From the NCBI GenBank assembly GCA_019671005.1, contig CM033752.1, forward strand, positions 13,454,001-13,518,000: 64,000 bases of DNA, given 5' to 3'. Every line of letters starts with the position of its first letter. The stretch's first letter is position 1. Origin of the DNA: Hibiscus mutabilis. Its lineage: Eukaryota > Streptophyta > Magnoliopsida > Malvales > Malvaceae. The position numbers and the translations under genes are program-made. Below, in pieces: positions 1 to 11,622 of this stretch. Under the pieces are notes generated by a model that did not search any database, was not told the origin of the DNA, and saw nothing but the letters and a program-made list of their open reading frames with translations.

Positions 1-3000
1 ATAACCATCCAAACTCATTTCATTGCATAATTATTAAACAATGACTAAATTGCAAAGACTACAAACTTCGGAAGGCAACTTAACTAAAATAACGACTGGT
101 GTACCGGTACAGGATTTTGTCGTATCGCAGTGGAGTTGAATTACAAAGGCGTACCGATACGGTCCTCAAGCGTATCGGTACAGGCATGTGTTTTCAAAAA
201 TGTTGAATTCCAGTAGTTAAAGGGCGTACCGATACGGTTTCCCGTGTACCGACACCAGGCTTGTTTTCCAACTACATGTACCAATATGATTACTAGGCGT
301 ATCGGTACGCCTGGGTAATTTTGCCCAGATTGATCCGAGATAGGTCCCTGCGTACTGATCCCTAAGGACCTATGCCGGTACGAACAGACCTATAATGACC
401 TATTGGTCCAACAAATGACAATTTAGCTCAATCAAACATACTCCAAACAATATCTAAACATCATTCATCTTCATAAACATCAATTCCTCAATCGTAGCAA
501 CATGGTAGATGATCATACTCAACATGGCATATTCAAAGCAAACCCCTATAGGCATAGTTTCTACCCAAGCATGTATAATGATTCACAGCCCCTCAAAACC
601 AACCATTAGGCATCAAACAAGTCCAAAACATCAAACCAAACTTATACAAACAGGGAGTATCCAAAATAAACCTCCCAAATACAACTTGGTCACATTGCCT
701 CTTATTACTACTTATCATTTATAAAACCATACTTTGTAAATGTCTCAAGCCTTGGATCTCCTCTTGCATACTTGCTGTCCAAAAAGCCTATTTCTCTGCA
801 TTAACGAGAAAGGAGAGCGTAAGCTATAATCTTAGTGAGGGAATCTTAAAAACACTCATCAATGTAATTAAAATCATTTTAATTCAAGCCAAGGGTAATG
901 TCTCATGGCAAAATCATCTCATGCTTCATAAATCTCTTCAAATATGCACATTTAAATCATTTGCAACACATGTATCATGGATTCTATCTTGAACCTCAAT
1001 TTAAGCTTCACATGTCAAAATCTCTACAACGAGCTTAAAGAGCATCTCATGTATAAATCACATTAGACACATTCATTCCTTATGATACATTATCTCATAT
1101 ATTGGCTTTCAACTAACTCAAAACTATAACCATTCCATTTTTGAAAACACATCATATACACGGATTTCCCAAGTGGTTCCTACGACCACTTCACATACAT
1201 CCTCTAAACAGAGCAATGCAACAATTACCCACCTCAACGGTTATGATGTATAAATCCACCAGTAGGAGAAAACAGAACAATTACCCACCTCGACCGCTGT
1301 GGTTATCATGGTGGAGCAACAAAACAATTACCCACCTTGACACACACGAGGCGACCTATTATAGTGCACTTTAAATCCTATGGCAAGCCAACTATATTCG
1401 ATAACATTTTAACCTCAGCCACTTGCCAATATATTCAATAAAACAACATTACTTTATTGCTTTACATATGCATCAAACCGATCCAATTACAAATACATTA
1501 AACCATGTATTTTAGTAAACATGAAATGCTTTCATAAACCATATACCATTCTCAATAATCAGCATATATGATCATTTGCAACATATTTCATTTCTAAAAC
1601 ATGCCTAATACAGTGAGTAATCAAAACCATAAACATGTGCATGAGATTTCATTTTGAAAAACCGAAATCGAGAGAGAGCTCAACTAATACTTACTTTTGA
1701 GCTTAGTAATTGTTTGAAACTTTATTTAAACTCCCAAGAACCATCTTCAAACCTTTTTTAAAGTAGTAAAATGCGTTTCCACTCACCAGAACCCAAACGA
1801 TCTACTAGCTGACACATGATCAAGCTTCCAAAGCTTTCGCACCCTCTCCAAACGCTAAAGGATTCAACTCTCATGCTTTACCTAATCAATAACAGAGGAT
1901 TAAAACGCATCCCTGCATCTCTAAACTCCAGCAACCAATAAATACAGCTTTGCCTCACAAGGAAACATCAAACACCCTTCTAAAACAACCGAAATCATCA
2001 TCAAACCTCATATAAACAAAGTCTAGGCAAAACCTAATGATTCTAACCTCTTAACAACATCAATAAACATCTTGATTACGTCCTTATACCTCTAGCACCT
2101 CTACAACACCAAGATCATACCAAAATCTAACTATATATAACCTAGAAAATTCGCATAGTTTCGGAATTCATTTAATTAGACAATTCTGTCAACATTAAAA
2201 CACATCTTAATAGAGATCCAAATCAATCAGAGCCAACACAAAACATATCCAATACAGTATTTAACAAATTTCAACATAAAACTCAATCTAATTACCAAAT
2301 CCATGTTTAAATCATAATTCCATAACATAAATCAGTTGTAAAGGATCAAGAACTGGGAATTTTAATAAATAACCTTTAATTAGAGGAGAGAAATAAAAAA
2401 CACCTCTAATTGCTGATTTTCCCTCAATTGGCAAATATTGGTTGAAATACAAGTAGATTTTGCAATAGGAATTAAAGAAATCAATTAGGAAACAAAAAGG
2501 AAATCAATAAGAATTGCTTCCTGAATATTTTGGAGTGAAAATCTTAGTTTGGCTACTGAGAAAGTTGAGAGAAAAAGTTGGATGAAAAGTATTTACATAA
2601 GAAAGTGATTTTGTAAAACTAAAATCCTTTTATTAAATTTATTTCCTTTTACTATTAAAACCCAATTAAAACACTTTAAAAATATCCTAAGTTAAGGGAA
2701 AATTTTGATGGAAAAGTTTGGTCATATAGCTCCTTCAAGATTTTAAGTTTTGACCATTTTGCGATTTAGTCACCAAAAATTGTTTTGAAAACTTTTCATA
2801 CTAGTCACTAGACCAAAATGTCCCAAAATCAGATTTAATTACCTCAAATTGAATTTACGAAAATACTTAAAACATTAATTAAGTATTTTCTACCATTTTT
2901 TCCATATTTTATTTTAACCAAAAATGATTTTATAAGATTTAATTACTGAAACTAAGTCGAAATGCCTAATCCAGTTCTCCCAAACCGTCTACCCGATCCA

Positions 3001-3033
3001 ATTAACATCTAGGCCCAAATTCAGGGCGTTACA
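1..3033 (-). repeat. 3' LTR of O1 (start lies outside the window)
   Basis: Nearly the same sequence as 18959-21308 as far as about base 2340, with scattered substitutions and small indels. It ends at 3033 with GGCGTTACA, which on the minus strand gives the LTR start TGTAACGCC. About 326 bases at the other end are missing because the window begins inside the LTR. It contains a cluster of GTACCGATACG-like palindromes (95-375), several ACAATTACCCACCT repeats (1225-1340) and AT-rich sequence from 1380 to the end. No coding region is credible here; the short open frames are chance. Confidence 0.92.
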
Positions 3034-3050
3034 ACTCTCCCCCTCTTAAG
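3034..3050 (-). other. Polypurine tract of O1
   Basis: On the minus strand this reads as an A/G-rich run, AAGAGGGGGAGAG, directly before the TGTAACGCC start of the 3' LTR. That is the expected position and composition of the plus-strand DNA primer in Ty3/Gypsy elements. Confidence 0.85.
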
Positions 3051-3094
3051 AAATTTCATCCTCAAAATTTTCCTGGCAGAAAAAGGTGAGGAAA

Positions 3095-3832
3095 CTACTT
3101 CAACATGTCCTCCTTGTTGTCCTATGTGGCTTCCTCGACACCACAATGCCGCCACAGCTCCTTCACTAACTCTATGGCCTTTCCACGAAGTACCTTGCTG
3201 CTTGAATCCAGAATTCTAACCGGCTCCTTATCATAGGTCAAATCCAGATTCAACTCAATCTCCTCAACATGCATCACATGTGAAGGATCTGGTCTAAACC
3301 TCCGAAGCATCGATACATGGAAAACATCATGTATATTCTCTAATTCCGCGGGCAATCTCAACCTATATGCAACCAGACCAACGCGCTCTAACACCTCAGA
3401 AGGCCCAATAAATCTAGGACTTAACTTGCCCTTCCGTCCAAACCTCATCACCTTCTTCCAAGGTGAAACCTTCAAGAACACACGATCACCAACCGCATAG
3501 TCAATCTCCCTTCACTTCAAGTCCGCATATGACTTTTGCCGATCCGAAGCCGTCTTCAACCGATCACTTATAAGCTTTATTTTCTCATTAATATCGTTCA
3601 ACACATCCGACAAGGAAACATACTTTTCTCCTACCTCCGCCCAACAAAGTGGCGTACGACATCTTCTACCACACAAAGCCTCGTACGGTGCCATCTGGAT
3701 ACTAGCCTGATAACTATTGTTACAGGCAAACTCTACCAACGGTAGTTGCTTCTCCCAAGACCCTTGGAAATCAATGATACAACACCGAAACATATCCTCC
3801 AACACTTGGATAACATGTTCAGAATGACCATC
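3095..3832 (-). pseudogene. O1 integrase C-terminal half with chromodomain, broken
   Basis: This segment continues the O1 integrase on the minus strand after the N1 insertion. It starts just past the HPQTDG catalytic region, runs through the EFAYNNS-like part (here EFACNNSYQ), the PYEALCGRRCRTP motif and the GPY/F module (FIGPSEVLERVG), and ends in a chromodomain-like tail (EPVRILD, ELWRHCGVEEAT). One frame is kept throughout. It is broken by TGA at about 3509-3511, where related copies have Arg, and by TAG at 3122-3124 exactly where the conserved chromodomain Trp is expected. A few more codons follow before a final TAG at 3095. In life the chromodomain would steer integration toward particular chromatin. 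No intact product is possible. Confidence 0.85.
3828..3832. repeat. Target site duplication of N1, left copy (CCATC)
   Basis: CCATC lies directly before the N1 LTR start TGTAACATC and is repeated at 14633-14637 directly after the other LTR. Confidence 0.92.
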
Positions 3833-6800
3833 TGTAACATCTATTCCCCGTATTCATTACCAAATACGAGTCAATGATGTTACTAACTAAGGTTAAACCC
3901 TTTTATTTCTTTAGCTTAGACAACTGGCAGCCTGCACTGCCTTTACATAAAAATTTATAACAATTTTTATAGACATAAAAAATTTACTTCGAAATTTTCT
4001 AATTAAACTAGATTTATTATGCTTTCTAACCATATAAATTATTAGTACAAACTCATTACACAAAAATTCCAATAAATTCCTACATTCTCGTCACAGCCCA
4101 GAATTTTCTGAAATTCTGCTGCCCTGTTTTCTGACCTTCTTTCGAATAAAAATTCATAACTTTTTACATTCAACTCCAAATCAGTCACCGTTTGTTTTGT
4201 AAGAAACTAGATAAAATTTCCAGTTCATATATATAAAATTCACCATCTAATTCTAATTGTGGGATTTATGTTGATTTTTAAAACACACTGCTTTTGCGTA
4301 CATTTCTGGACAGATTTTTAAACTTTCTATCTTAGGATCTATATTTACTAAAAACTTAGTCCATTATCATTTATAACCATAATAGGGTTTACTAGGATCA
4401 TCATTCATATGAAACAACTATTACCCAACCATATTTGGTGATAAGATATTACAAACCCCACTAATTATACATGCCATCTAGTACATTTCCAAAAGAAAAG
4501 ATGGATGTCATTACATTACTATAAGTATGGAGCTATTCCTCCCAAAATATGAAAGTGATGCTCGGCTACTCTTCCTTCGAAAATCCATTAAAACTTACGC
4601 ATGAAATTCATCATACGATAAGCATATACTTAGTGAGGCAAAAACATTTAATTCAAATGTAATTAACATAAGTATCAATATAAATAAACAAATGCACATG
4701 ATCACTTACCATATTATGCTTTCTAGCATATATAACATGATACATATATAATAACATAATACATGGTAATAACTTTGATTCTTACCATTACCTTTTCCAT
4801 GTTTATCATCGAGCTTTTAAGCTTTTCATCCTGTTTTTCAATTCATTTAGCCCAAGAATTGATTTAAGGAAATTTATGTACACGAGTCATCCCCCTATAC
4901 TTACTTGTGTATAGTGTATTATTTGCACTTTACTGGAATTGCTTAGAACCGAAGTGCTTCTGTATACTTACCGGAGTATACAATTAGTAAATAGTTTGCA
5001 CTTTACCTGAAGTGCTTATAATAGTTGCACTCTACCGGGAGTTCTAAAATGTTTATATAGCTGTTTATGACTCCATGGATATCCAACTATACTTTTAATT
5101 TCCTATCTCATACATTGGGCTTTATATCAATCATAGTCTCATACATGGCAACATATATACATATTAAGTAATTCATACCCAAGATAATATTCCCTGATTA
5201 ATTAGTGATCCATGCATATGTTTCAACCTTTGACATATGTCTAATATATCAAATATATGATAAATGACATAAAGATCATGCTATACATGCATTGCACTCA
5301 CCTTGACACTTTCAAAAGTATAATTTATACTAGCCTCACTAAGCTCGGTAGAACTTTTTATCTTCTTTCCTCACTTGTTCGATCTCGAACTTGCTTGTTA
5401 TCTGTATGTACATTAAATACATAACACAAGCAACTTTAAGTACATGTCTAACCTTACAAATACATGTACATACCAAGTTAGAAAATTTAACATTTTCAAT
5501 CAAGTGCTTCTTTACAACAACAATGCTTCCTACACTTTAATTTTACTTCAAATTGTACATTGTAACCAATAGTTTGATAATTTCACTTTAAACCCTAAAT
5601 TCTCTCTCTTAAGGTTTATAAACTAAAATTTGGAAACTTCCACATCTCATCTCCATTTTCAAAAATTTTAATACCAAAATGATCCTTGTATCATAGCAAA
5701 CAACATAACCATACTTCTTGAATATTTTCAAATTTCTCACTTATTTCACCCAATTTGCAAAATTCAGAAAATAGTCCTAAAATGATGTTTTCTTCAATCC
5801 AATCACATAATTCAACTTAGAAAACATCATTCTAATCATTTCCATCATCAAATAAATTTTCACAAATTTTCCCCTAATTTTCCTCTTATAACCGAATTGG
5901 TCCCTAAAAGTTTTTCCAAGAGATTTTCATCATTTCAAGCATGGAAACAACACTACAACACCATTTCCAACTTGATTAAACCTTAAAACATGAAAACCTA
6001 ACATGTTCTTCAACCACCCAATTCATCAATCTCAACTTAGAGACATGGAAACTAAGCAAAACTTATGCCAAAAGATAGAGAATTCAAGGGAGATCATTTT
6101 CTTGTTTCATGTCTCTAGCCAAAAACCAAACAAATCAAGCCAAAAATTGAATTGAAAATTCTCTTACCTAGTCCCCTTGAGGTTCGGGCAACTTGAGAGA
6201 ATGATGAGCAAAATTCTAGCTTTTTCTATCTTTTATTTTAAAGCCAAATGGCAATTAAATCTTTAATTTAAAACAAAAAACTTTCTTCATAGTAAAATGA
6301 CCATTTTACCATTGAATTATGACCAATTATGAATCAACACCTATACTCAGCCTTATCATCAAATCAATTATAATTAAAAAGTATGGGTAAAATGACCATT
6401 TTACCATTAATGAATCTTTATATTCTCCAAAATGCCATTTATGCATTATTTAATATACAATGTTAAATAGAATCTAAATCGATCAAGCACAATTCAAAAC
6501 TTCAATGTCATATTTCTCGGGTCTTCCTAAGACTTCCTTCAAAATTTCATAAAATTTCGAGCTCATACGATTACCCGAATTACACAAAAACTTTAACCGT
6601 AATTTCCAATAATAGAAACATCAGATCGAACCATAGTTTTTATATTCGATCCACACCCTTAGATGATCTATTTATTTATGGAATAAAAATAATTATTAGG
6701 AAAATTACCATGTTGGTCCTTGAACTTTTCTCAACTTTTTACTTTTGTCACCAAACATTAAAACTTTACGTTTTAGTCACTAAACTAAAACCACTAACTT

Positions 6801-6846
6801 TTGATTCTCTAAGTTTTGGTCACTAATCCAATAATGGGATATTACA
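3833..6846 (-). repeat. 3' LTR of N1
   Basis: Begins TGTAACATC and ends GATATTACA on the plus strand, with inverted TGTAA/TTACA termini. It matches 11623-14632 along its whole length. It contains a run of short hairpin-like palindromes (about 4919-5045), several near-identical blocks of AT-rich sequence and no coding potential. Confidence 0.93.
4919..5045. repeat. Cluster of short palindromes in the N1 LTR
   Basis: Three clear stem motifs lie one after the other: GTATACTTACCGGAGTATAC at 4962-4981, GCACTTTACCTGAAGTGC at 4998-5015, and a decayed third copy at about 5027-5044. A further decayed GCACTT...AAGTGC pair lies just before them. Each has arms of about six bases around a TTACCKG-like centre. 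The same cluster occurs in the other LTR at about 12710-12835. Confidence 0.8.
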
Positions 6847-6863
6847 ATTCTCTCCCCCTAAAA
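6847..6863 (-). other. Polypurine tract of N1
   Basis: The minus strand reads TTAGGGGGAGAGAAT directly before the LTR start TGTAATATCC. It has the same position and type as the O1 tract. Confidence 0.85.
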
Positions 6864-6881
6864 AACTCCATCCTCGAATTT

Positions 6882-8290
6882 TTAGAACGTACCTGGATTA
6901 AACAAATGCGGGTAATGTTCTTTCATTCTCCCTTCAGTTTCCTAGGTGGATTTTTCCACTTTATGATTCTTACAAAGCACTTTAACCAATGGAATCGACT
7001 TGTTTCTCAATTTCTTTACCCCACGAGCTAGAATCTTTACTGGTTCTTCTTCAAATGTCAAATCGGGTTGCATCTCAACTTTTGTAGGTGAAATGACATG
7101 CGGAGGATCCAATCTATATTTGTGAAGCATCGATACATGAAAAAAATGATGAATCTTGCTCATTTCTGGTGGTAAAGTTGATTGATAAGCCACTGGTCCC
7201 ACTCTTTCCAAGATTTCATACGGACCTATGAATCTGGGACTAATCTTCCATTTTCTTCCAAATCTCATTATTTTCTTCCATTGCAAAACTTTTAAGAATA
7301 CTTTGTCTCCCACTTGGTATTCGATGTCTTTTCTTTTTAAATCTGAATAAGCTTTTTGTCATTCGAAAGCTGCCCTTAGATTGTCTCGAATTATCTTCAC
7401 TTTTTCTTCTACTTCTTGAATCAAATCAGGCCCAACAAACTTGCGACCTTGCAACTCAAACCAATTTAATGGTGTCCGGTATTTTCTTCCGTATGAAGAT
7501 TCATACGGTGCCATTTTAATACTTGATTGATAACTGTTGTTATACGCAAATTCAGCCAGTGGTAAATACTTTTCCTACGAGCCTGCAAACTCAATGACAC
7601 ATGCTCTAAGCATACCTTCCAAAATCTGAATTGTCCTCTCTAATTGTCCATCAATTTGCGGGTGGAAGGCAGTACTAAAATGCAATCGAGTACCCAATGC
7701 TTCCTGTAGTGCTCTCCAGAATCTAGAAGTAAACCTGGGATCTCTGTCAGACACAATGGAATTAGGAACTCCATGTAATCTAACAATCTCCCGAATATAC
7801 AACTTTGCATATTTACTCAAAGAGAAATTTGTTCTAACTGGTAGGAAATGTGCTGATTTGGTTAATCTATCCACAATCACCCAGATTGAGTCTTTCCTAC
7901 TCGACATCAATGGTAATCCGGTTACAAAGTCCATAGTCACTTTTTCCTATTTCCATTCTGGAATAGCGATTGGTTGAAGTAACCCTGATGTCACTTGATG
8001 TTCTGCTTTAACTTGTTGACAAGTTAAGTATTTTGATACGAATTCCGTTATATTTCTTTTCATTCCTAGCCACCAAAAATGGCTCTTCAAATCCTGATAC
8101 ATTTTATTTCCTCCCAGGTGCATCGTTAAAGGACTATAATGTGCTTCTGTAAGAATTTCCTTTTTCAATTCTTCATATTTAGGAATATAAGCACGTCCTT
8201 TATAATATAAACATCCATTGGACTTCACTTCGAAGTCTGAAGATTCTTCCTTTTTAGCTCTCTTCTTTATCTCTAAACAATTTTCATCTT
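6882..8290 (-). pseudogene. N1 integrase with chromodomain, in-frame stops
   Basis: The frame is the same from about 8228 down to 6882, but it is cut by stops. Domain order: the zinc-binding region (HLGGNKMYQDL, then YLTCQQVK, where the usual first Cys of the CxxC pair is Tyr); the catalytic core with MDFVTGLP, VSDRDPRF and HPQIDGQLE, which supply the three acidic residues; the GPY/F module (FIGPYEILERVG); and the chromodomain (EEPVKILARGVKKLRNKSIPL). TAG codons at 7947, 7575 and 6942 each replace a Trp that the family conserves. A TGA near 7360 replaces an Arg. The remaining tail after the last TAG ends at TAA 6882-6884. The pattern suggests decay by transitions after insertion, not large rearrangement. 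Confidence 0.86.
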
Positions 8291-8547
8291 TTTCCTGTGA
8301 TTATTTTATTTTGTCTATCAAAGTAGACCTGATGTTCAGCTCAGCAAGTAAAGCACCATCATCCAATATTGATAATTAAGCATTCGATATCCGTAGAGCT
8401 GAAAACATCTTTTGGCTAAGTGCGTTAGCCACCACACTAGCCATTCCTGGATGATAATCAATAATTGTGTCATAATCCTTTATTAGCTCAATCCATCATC
8501 TTTGTCTTAGATTCAGCTCCTTCTACGTTAAAAGATATTTCAGGCTT
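8291..8547 (-). pseudogene. N1 RNase H to integrase linker, scrambled
   Basis: On the minus strand, scraps of the region that normally reads LLKDYDxTIEYHPGKANVVADALS can be recognised, but they are spread over several frames with stops. No usable product is visible. Confidence 0.55.
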
Positions 8548-8814
8548 TTATGGTTTGTGTATATATAACATTTTTTCACCATATAAGCAGTGGCGCCAAA
8601 TTTTTAAAGCAAAGACAACCGCAGCTAACTCCAAATCATGAGTAGGATAATTCCTCTCATGAGTTTTAAGCTGCCTAAAAGCATATGCCACCACTTTCTC
8701 GTCTTGCATAAGTACACAGCCCAAACCATTATGCGATGAATCACTATACACCACAAAATTCTTACCCGGTTCAGGTTGAACTAACACCGGAGCTTCTGTC
8801 AAGATTTTCTTCAA
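8548..8814 (-). pseudogene. N1 RNase H domain fragment
   Basis: The frame matches the Gypsy RNase H: LTEAPVLVQPEPGKNF, VVYSDSSHNGLGCVLMQ (first catalytic Asp), VVAYAFRQLKTHERNYPTHDLELAAVVFALKIW (catalytic Glu in DLELAA), then it runs into a stop after LYGEKMLYIHKP. In life the domain removes the RNA template during reverse transcription. It lies directly downstream of the RT piece on the minus strand. Confidence 0.85.
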
Positions 8815-9705
8815 TCTTTCAAAGCTTTCTTGACATTCTTTAGTCTACATAAAAGATGCATTCTTCCTGAGCAGTTTGGTAATAGGTGCAGCAATCATCG
8901 AGAAATCTTTCACAAACCGGCGGTAATATCCTACCAATCTGAGAAAACTTCTAACCTCTGCAACATTTTTAGGAGGTTTCCACTCCATGATAGCTTGAAT
9001 CTTCTGAGGATCAACCTAAATTCCTTCAGCCAATACTATATGTCCAAGAAATGTCACCTCAGAAAGGCAAAACTCACATTTAGATAGTTTGACATATAAT
9101 TTCTTCTCCCTCGAAATCTAGAGAACTATTCTAAGATGAACATCGTGATCCTCCTTGGTTTTAGAATAAACCAGGATATTGTCTATGAATACCACCGCAA
9201 ACTGGTCCAAGTATGACTGAAAAATTCGGTTCATCAAATCCATAAATGTTGTTGGGGCATTAGTTAATCCAAACGACATTACCACGAACTCGTAATGTCC
9301 ATATCGAGTCTTGAAAGCCGTCTTTGGAATATCCTGCTCCTTAATCTTCAATTGGTGATAACCCGGTCAGATATAAATCTTAGAGAACACTGTTGTCCCT
9401 TTAATTAATCAAAAAGATCATCAATTCTTGGCAATGGATATTTGTTCTTTATTGTCACTTTATTAAGTTGACAATAATCGACACACAATCTCATTGATCC
9501 ATCTTTCTTCTTTACAAACAATACGGGTGCTCCCCATGGTGATATACTTGGCCGTATAAAACCTCAATTCTGTAATTCTTGTAGTTGTGACTTGAGTTCC
9601 CAGAGTTCAGTAGGTGTAATACGATACGGTGCCATTGATATGGGTGTTGTACCAGGTAACACATCAATTCCAAATTCTACCTCTCTATCTGGAGGTAGTC
9701 CCGTT
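8815..9705 (-). pseudogene. N1 reverse transcriptase, frameshifted, active site changed
   Basis: The minus strand shows the start of the RT domain (GLPPDREVEF, ISMAPYRITPTELWELK, WGAPVLFVKKKDGSMRLCVDY, NKYPLPRIDDLFD) and, in another frame, the palm (TAFKTRYGHYEFVVMSFGLTNAP, then the active-site box). The box reads FIDN instead of F/YxDD, so the second catalytic Asp is Asn. That should abolish polymerisation. The thumb and connection (ERLKKILTEAP) follow. At least two frameshifts and several stops separate the parts. Confidence 0.85.
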
Positions 9706-9752
9706 AATTCTTCTAGGAATACATATGGGAAATCTTGCACTGTAGGTATATC

Positions 9753-10400
9753 TTATTTTTTCACTTCCCGCTTCAAGATATCAATTTCGGGAGTTGAATA
9801 TGTTTCACAGCCATCCATCAACATTTCATTTGCAGCAACAGCCGAAATAACATCACTGCGATGATTCGGCTTCTCCCCCACGAATAATATTCGTGATCCA
9901 TCTGGTGCCTTTAAAGTTAATCTTTTTAATCGGCACTCCACCATAGCATCATATGCAAATAACCAATCCATTCACAATATTATTTCGAACTCATAGAATG
10001 GTAATTCCATAAGGTCAGCGGGGAGATCCACATTATGAATTTTAATAGGACACTGGCGGCAAATTCTTTTAACCTTAGCACTCTAGCCTATCGGGTTGGT
10101 TGTTACCACCCCACTCATAATTAGTTATACTAGAATGTTTCTTTCTTGTATGATTCTAGAACTAATATATGAATGAGTGGAACCAGGATCAATTAATGCA
10201 AAAACATGTCTATCAAAGAGTTCAAGCATACCTAATATCACATCGGGATCATCTTTACTCTCTGTAGTCTTGATATTATATACACGAGTAGGAGCTTTGC
10301 CTTTCTGGTTCGATGCAACTTTCGATGCACCTTGGTAAGAATTCCAACCTCGATTCCCTTTATTTCTCTGAGAAGCAATCACCGGTTGATTTTCTTGCAA
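9753..10400 (-). pseudogene. N1 protease region, frameshifted
   Basis: Two blocks on the minus strand. At 10125-10400 is the aspartic protease core, ALIDPGSTHSYI (the catalytic motif is DPG where many Gypsy elements have DSG; DPG does occur in related chromoviruses), preceded by a basic linker. At 9753-9971 is the later part (MDWLFAYDAMVECRLKRLTL, related to the usual DWLxxHxAxxxC motif). A stop or frame change separates them. The protease would cut the polyprotein. Confidence 0.78.
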
Positions 10401-11434
10401 TTCTGGACATTTTCGTTTGAAATGACCCGACTTCCCACATTAATAACATACTGTCTCCGGTGTATACCAACATTGACCAGCATGTCTTCTTCCACAAGTT
10501 TTGCATTTCGATTGGATCCGAAATTCACCACCTTTAGCTCCACTCGTTCGATTGGGGACTTGTTTGGATTTACTAGCAGAAAAATTCTTCTTTACAGAAG
10601 ACATTGATCCAGTTGATCCTTGCTGCTGAGATCCTTTACCCTGTTTAGACCAGGGTAAAACATTGGAACCTCCAGGTCATTTTGTTGACTGCGCTTTCTT
10701 ATCAGAAGCTTCCTCCAGCTCTACTCTTTCCAGTCCTTTTGCTTGATTGACTACCTCTTGAAATACAGACAAATCAAGAGCAACCAAGAATTTCTTATAC
10801 TCCGGATCCAGACCTTCCACTAATCTGGTAACTCTGTGCTTCTCAGTCGGAAGGGGTTCGGTAGCAAACCGGCTAAGCTTATTAAACTCACATTCATACT
10901 CATATATTGTTCTGCCTGTCTTCTTTAAATTCAGAAATTGGTTCCTCATATCCTCGATGAAAACATCCCCAATATACTTGTTCCGGAACTCTTGTAAAAA
11001 GAATTCCTAAGTAACTCGTTCCCGAGGAACCTGAGCAGTAATGGGGTCCACCAAATTCGAGCAGGTCCCATCAAAAGTGATGTTACTCCTTCAAGTTTTC
11101 CTTGATCATCACACCGAATAGTATCCAACATAATCTTGATATCATTCAACTCGAAGTCTGCAGACTTCGGGTCAACATCAGAATCACCTTGAAATTTTGA
11201 TGCCTTCAACTTTCTCAACTCCCTTGGTACAAACACCAGTTTTTGTCTATTTAAAATTTCATCTAACGCCTGCAGGAACAGTCCATGATCCTGAACCGGC
11301 ATGTCTTGCTTCCCTTGTATAGGTGTCTGACCTTGATATTTCTCCTAAGGTACAATCTGATTTACCTCGTTACTCCCACTCTACACAGGGCCCTCCTGTT
11401 CAAACACATGTCTAGAACCCTGATGGTCCGACAT
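10401..11434 (-). pseudogene. N1 gag with zinc knuckle, broken
   Basis: Start chosen at the ATG at 11434-11432, which opens MSDHQGSRHVFEQ and shares its frame with the later MPVQDHGLFLQALDEIL. The retrotransposon gag core follows (ASKFQGDSDVDPKSADFEL, LLMGPARIWW), shifts frame near 10950, and continues as NQFLNLKKTGRTIYEYECEF and GLDPEY. The CCHC knuckle at about 10410-10450 reads C-Y-stop-C-G-K-S-G-H-F-K-R-K-C, so one spacer residue is a TAA stop. Two stops occur early. The family product is the nucleocapsid/capsid precursor. Confidence 0.85.
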
Positions 11435-11602
11435 CTGAACATAACACATTTTCAACAAATTTCTTAATATAGAGTAGCATTACTAATTATAGAGCATCAG
11501 AGCATCTACACATAATCATCAATAATTATGACATCCTAGTAGCATGTATACACTTCCAACTCATTTTTTAAACTCTATTTCTATCCAGAATCGACTAAAC
11601 CT

Positions 11603-11617
11603 GAAGTTGTGATACCA
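11603..11617 (-). other. Degenerate primer-binding site of N1
   Basis: The minus strand reads TGGTATCACAACTTC five bases inside the 5' LTR. The first eight bases match the 3' end of plant initiator-Met tRNA (complement TGGTATCAGAGCC) and the rest has drifted. Confidence 0.7.
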
Positions 11618-11622
11618 ATAAA

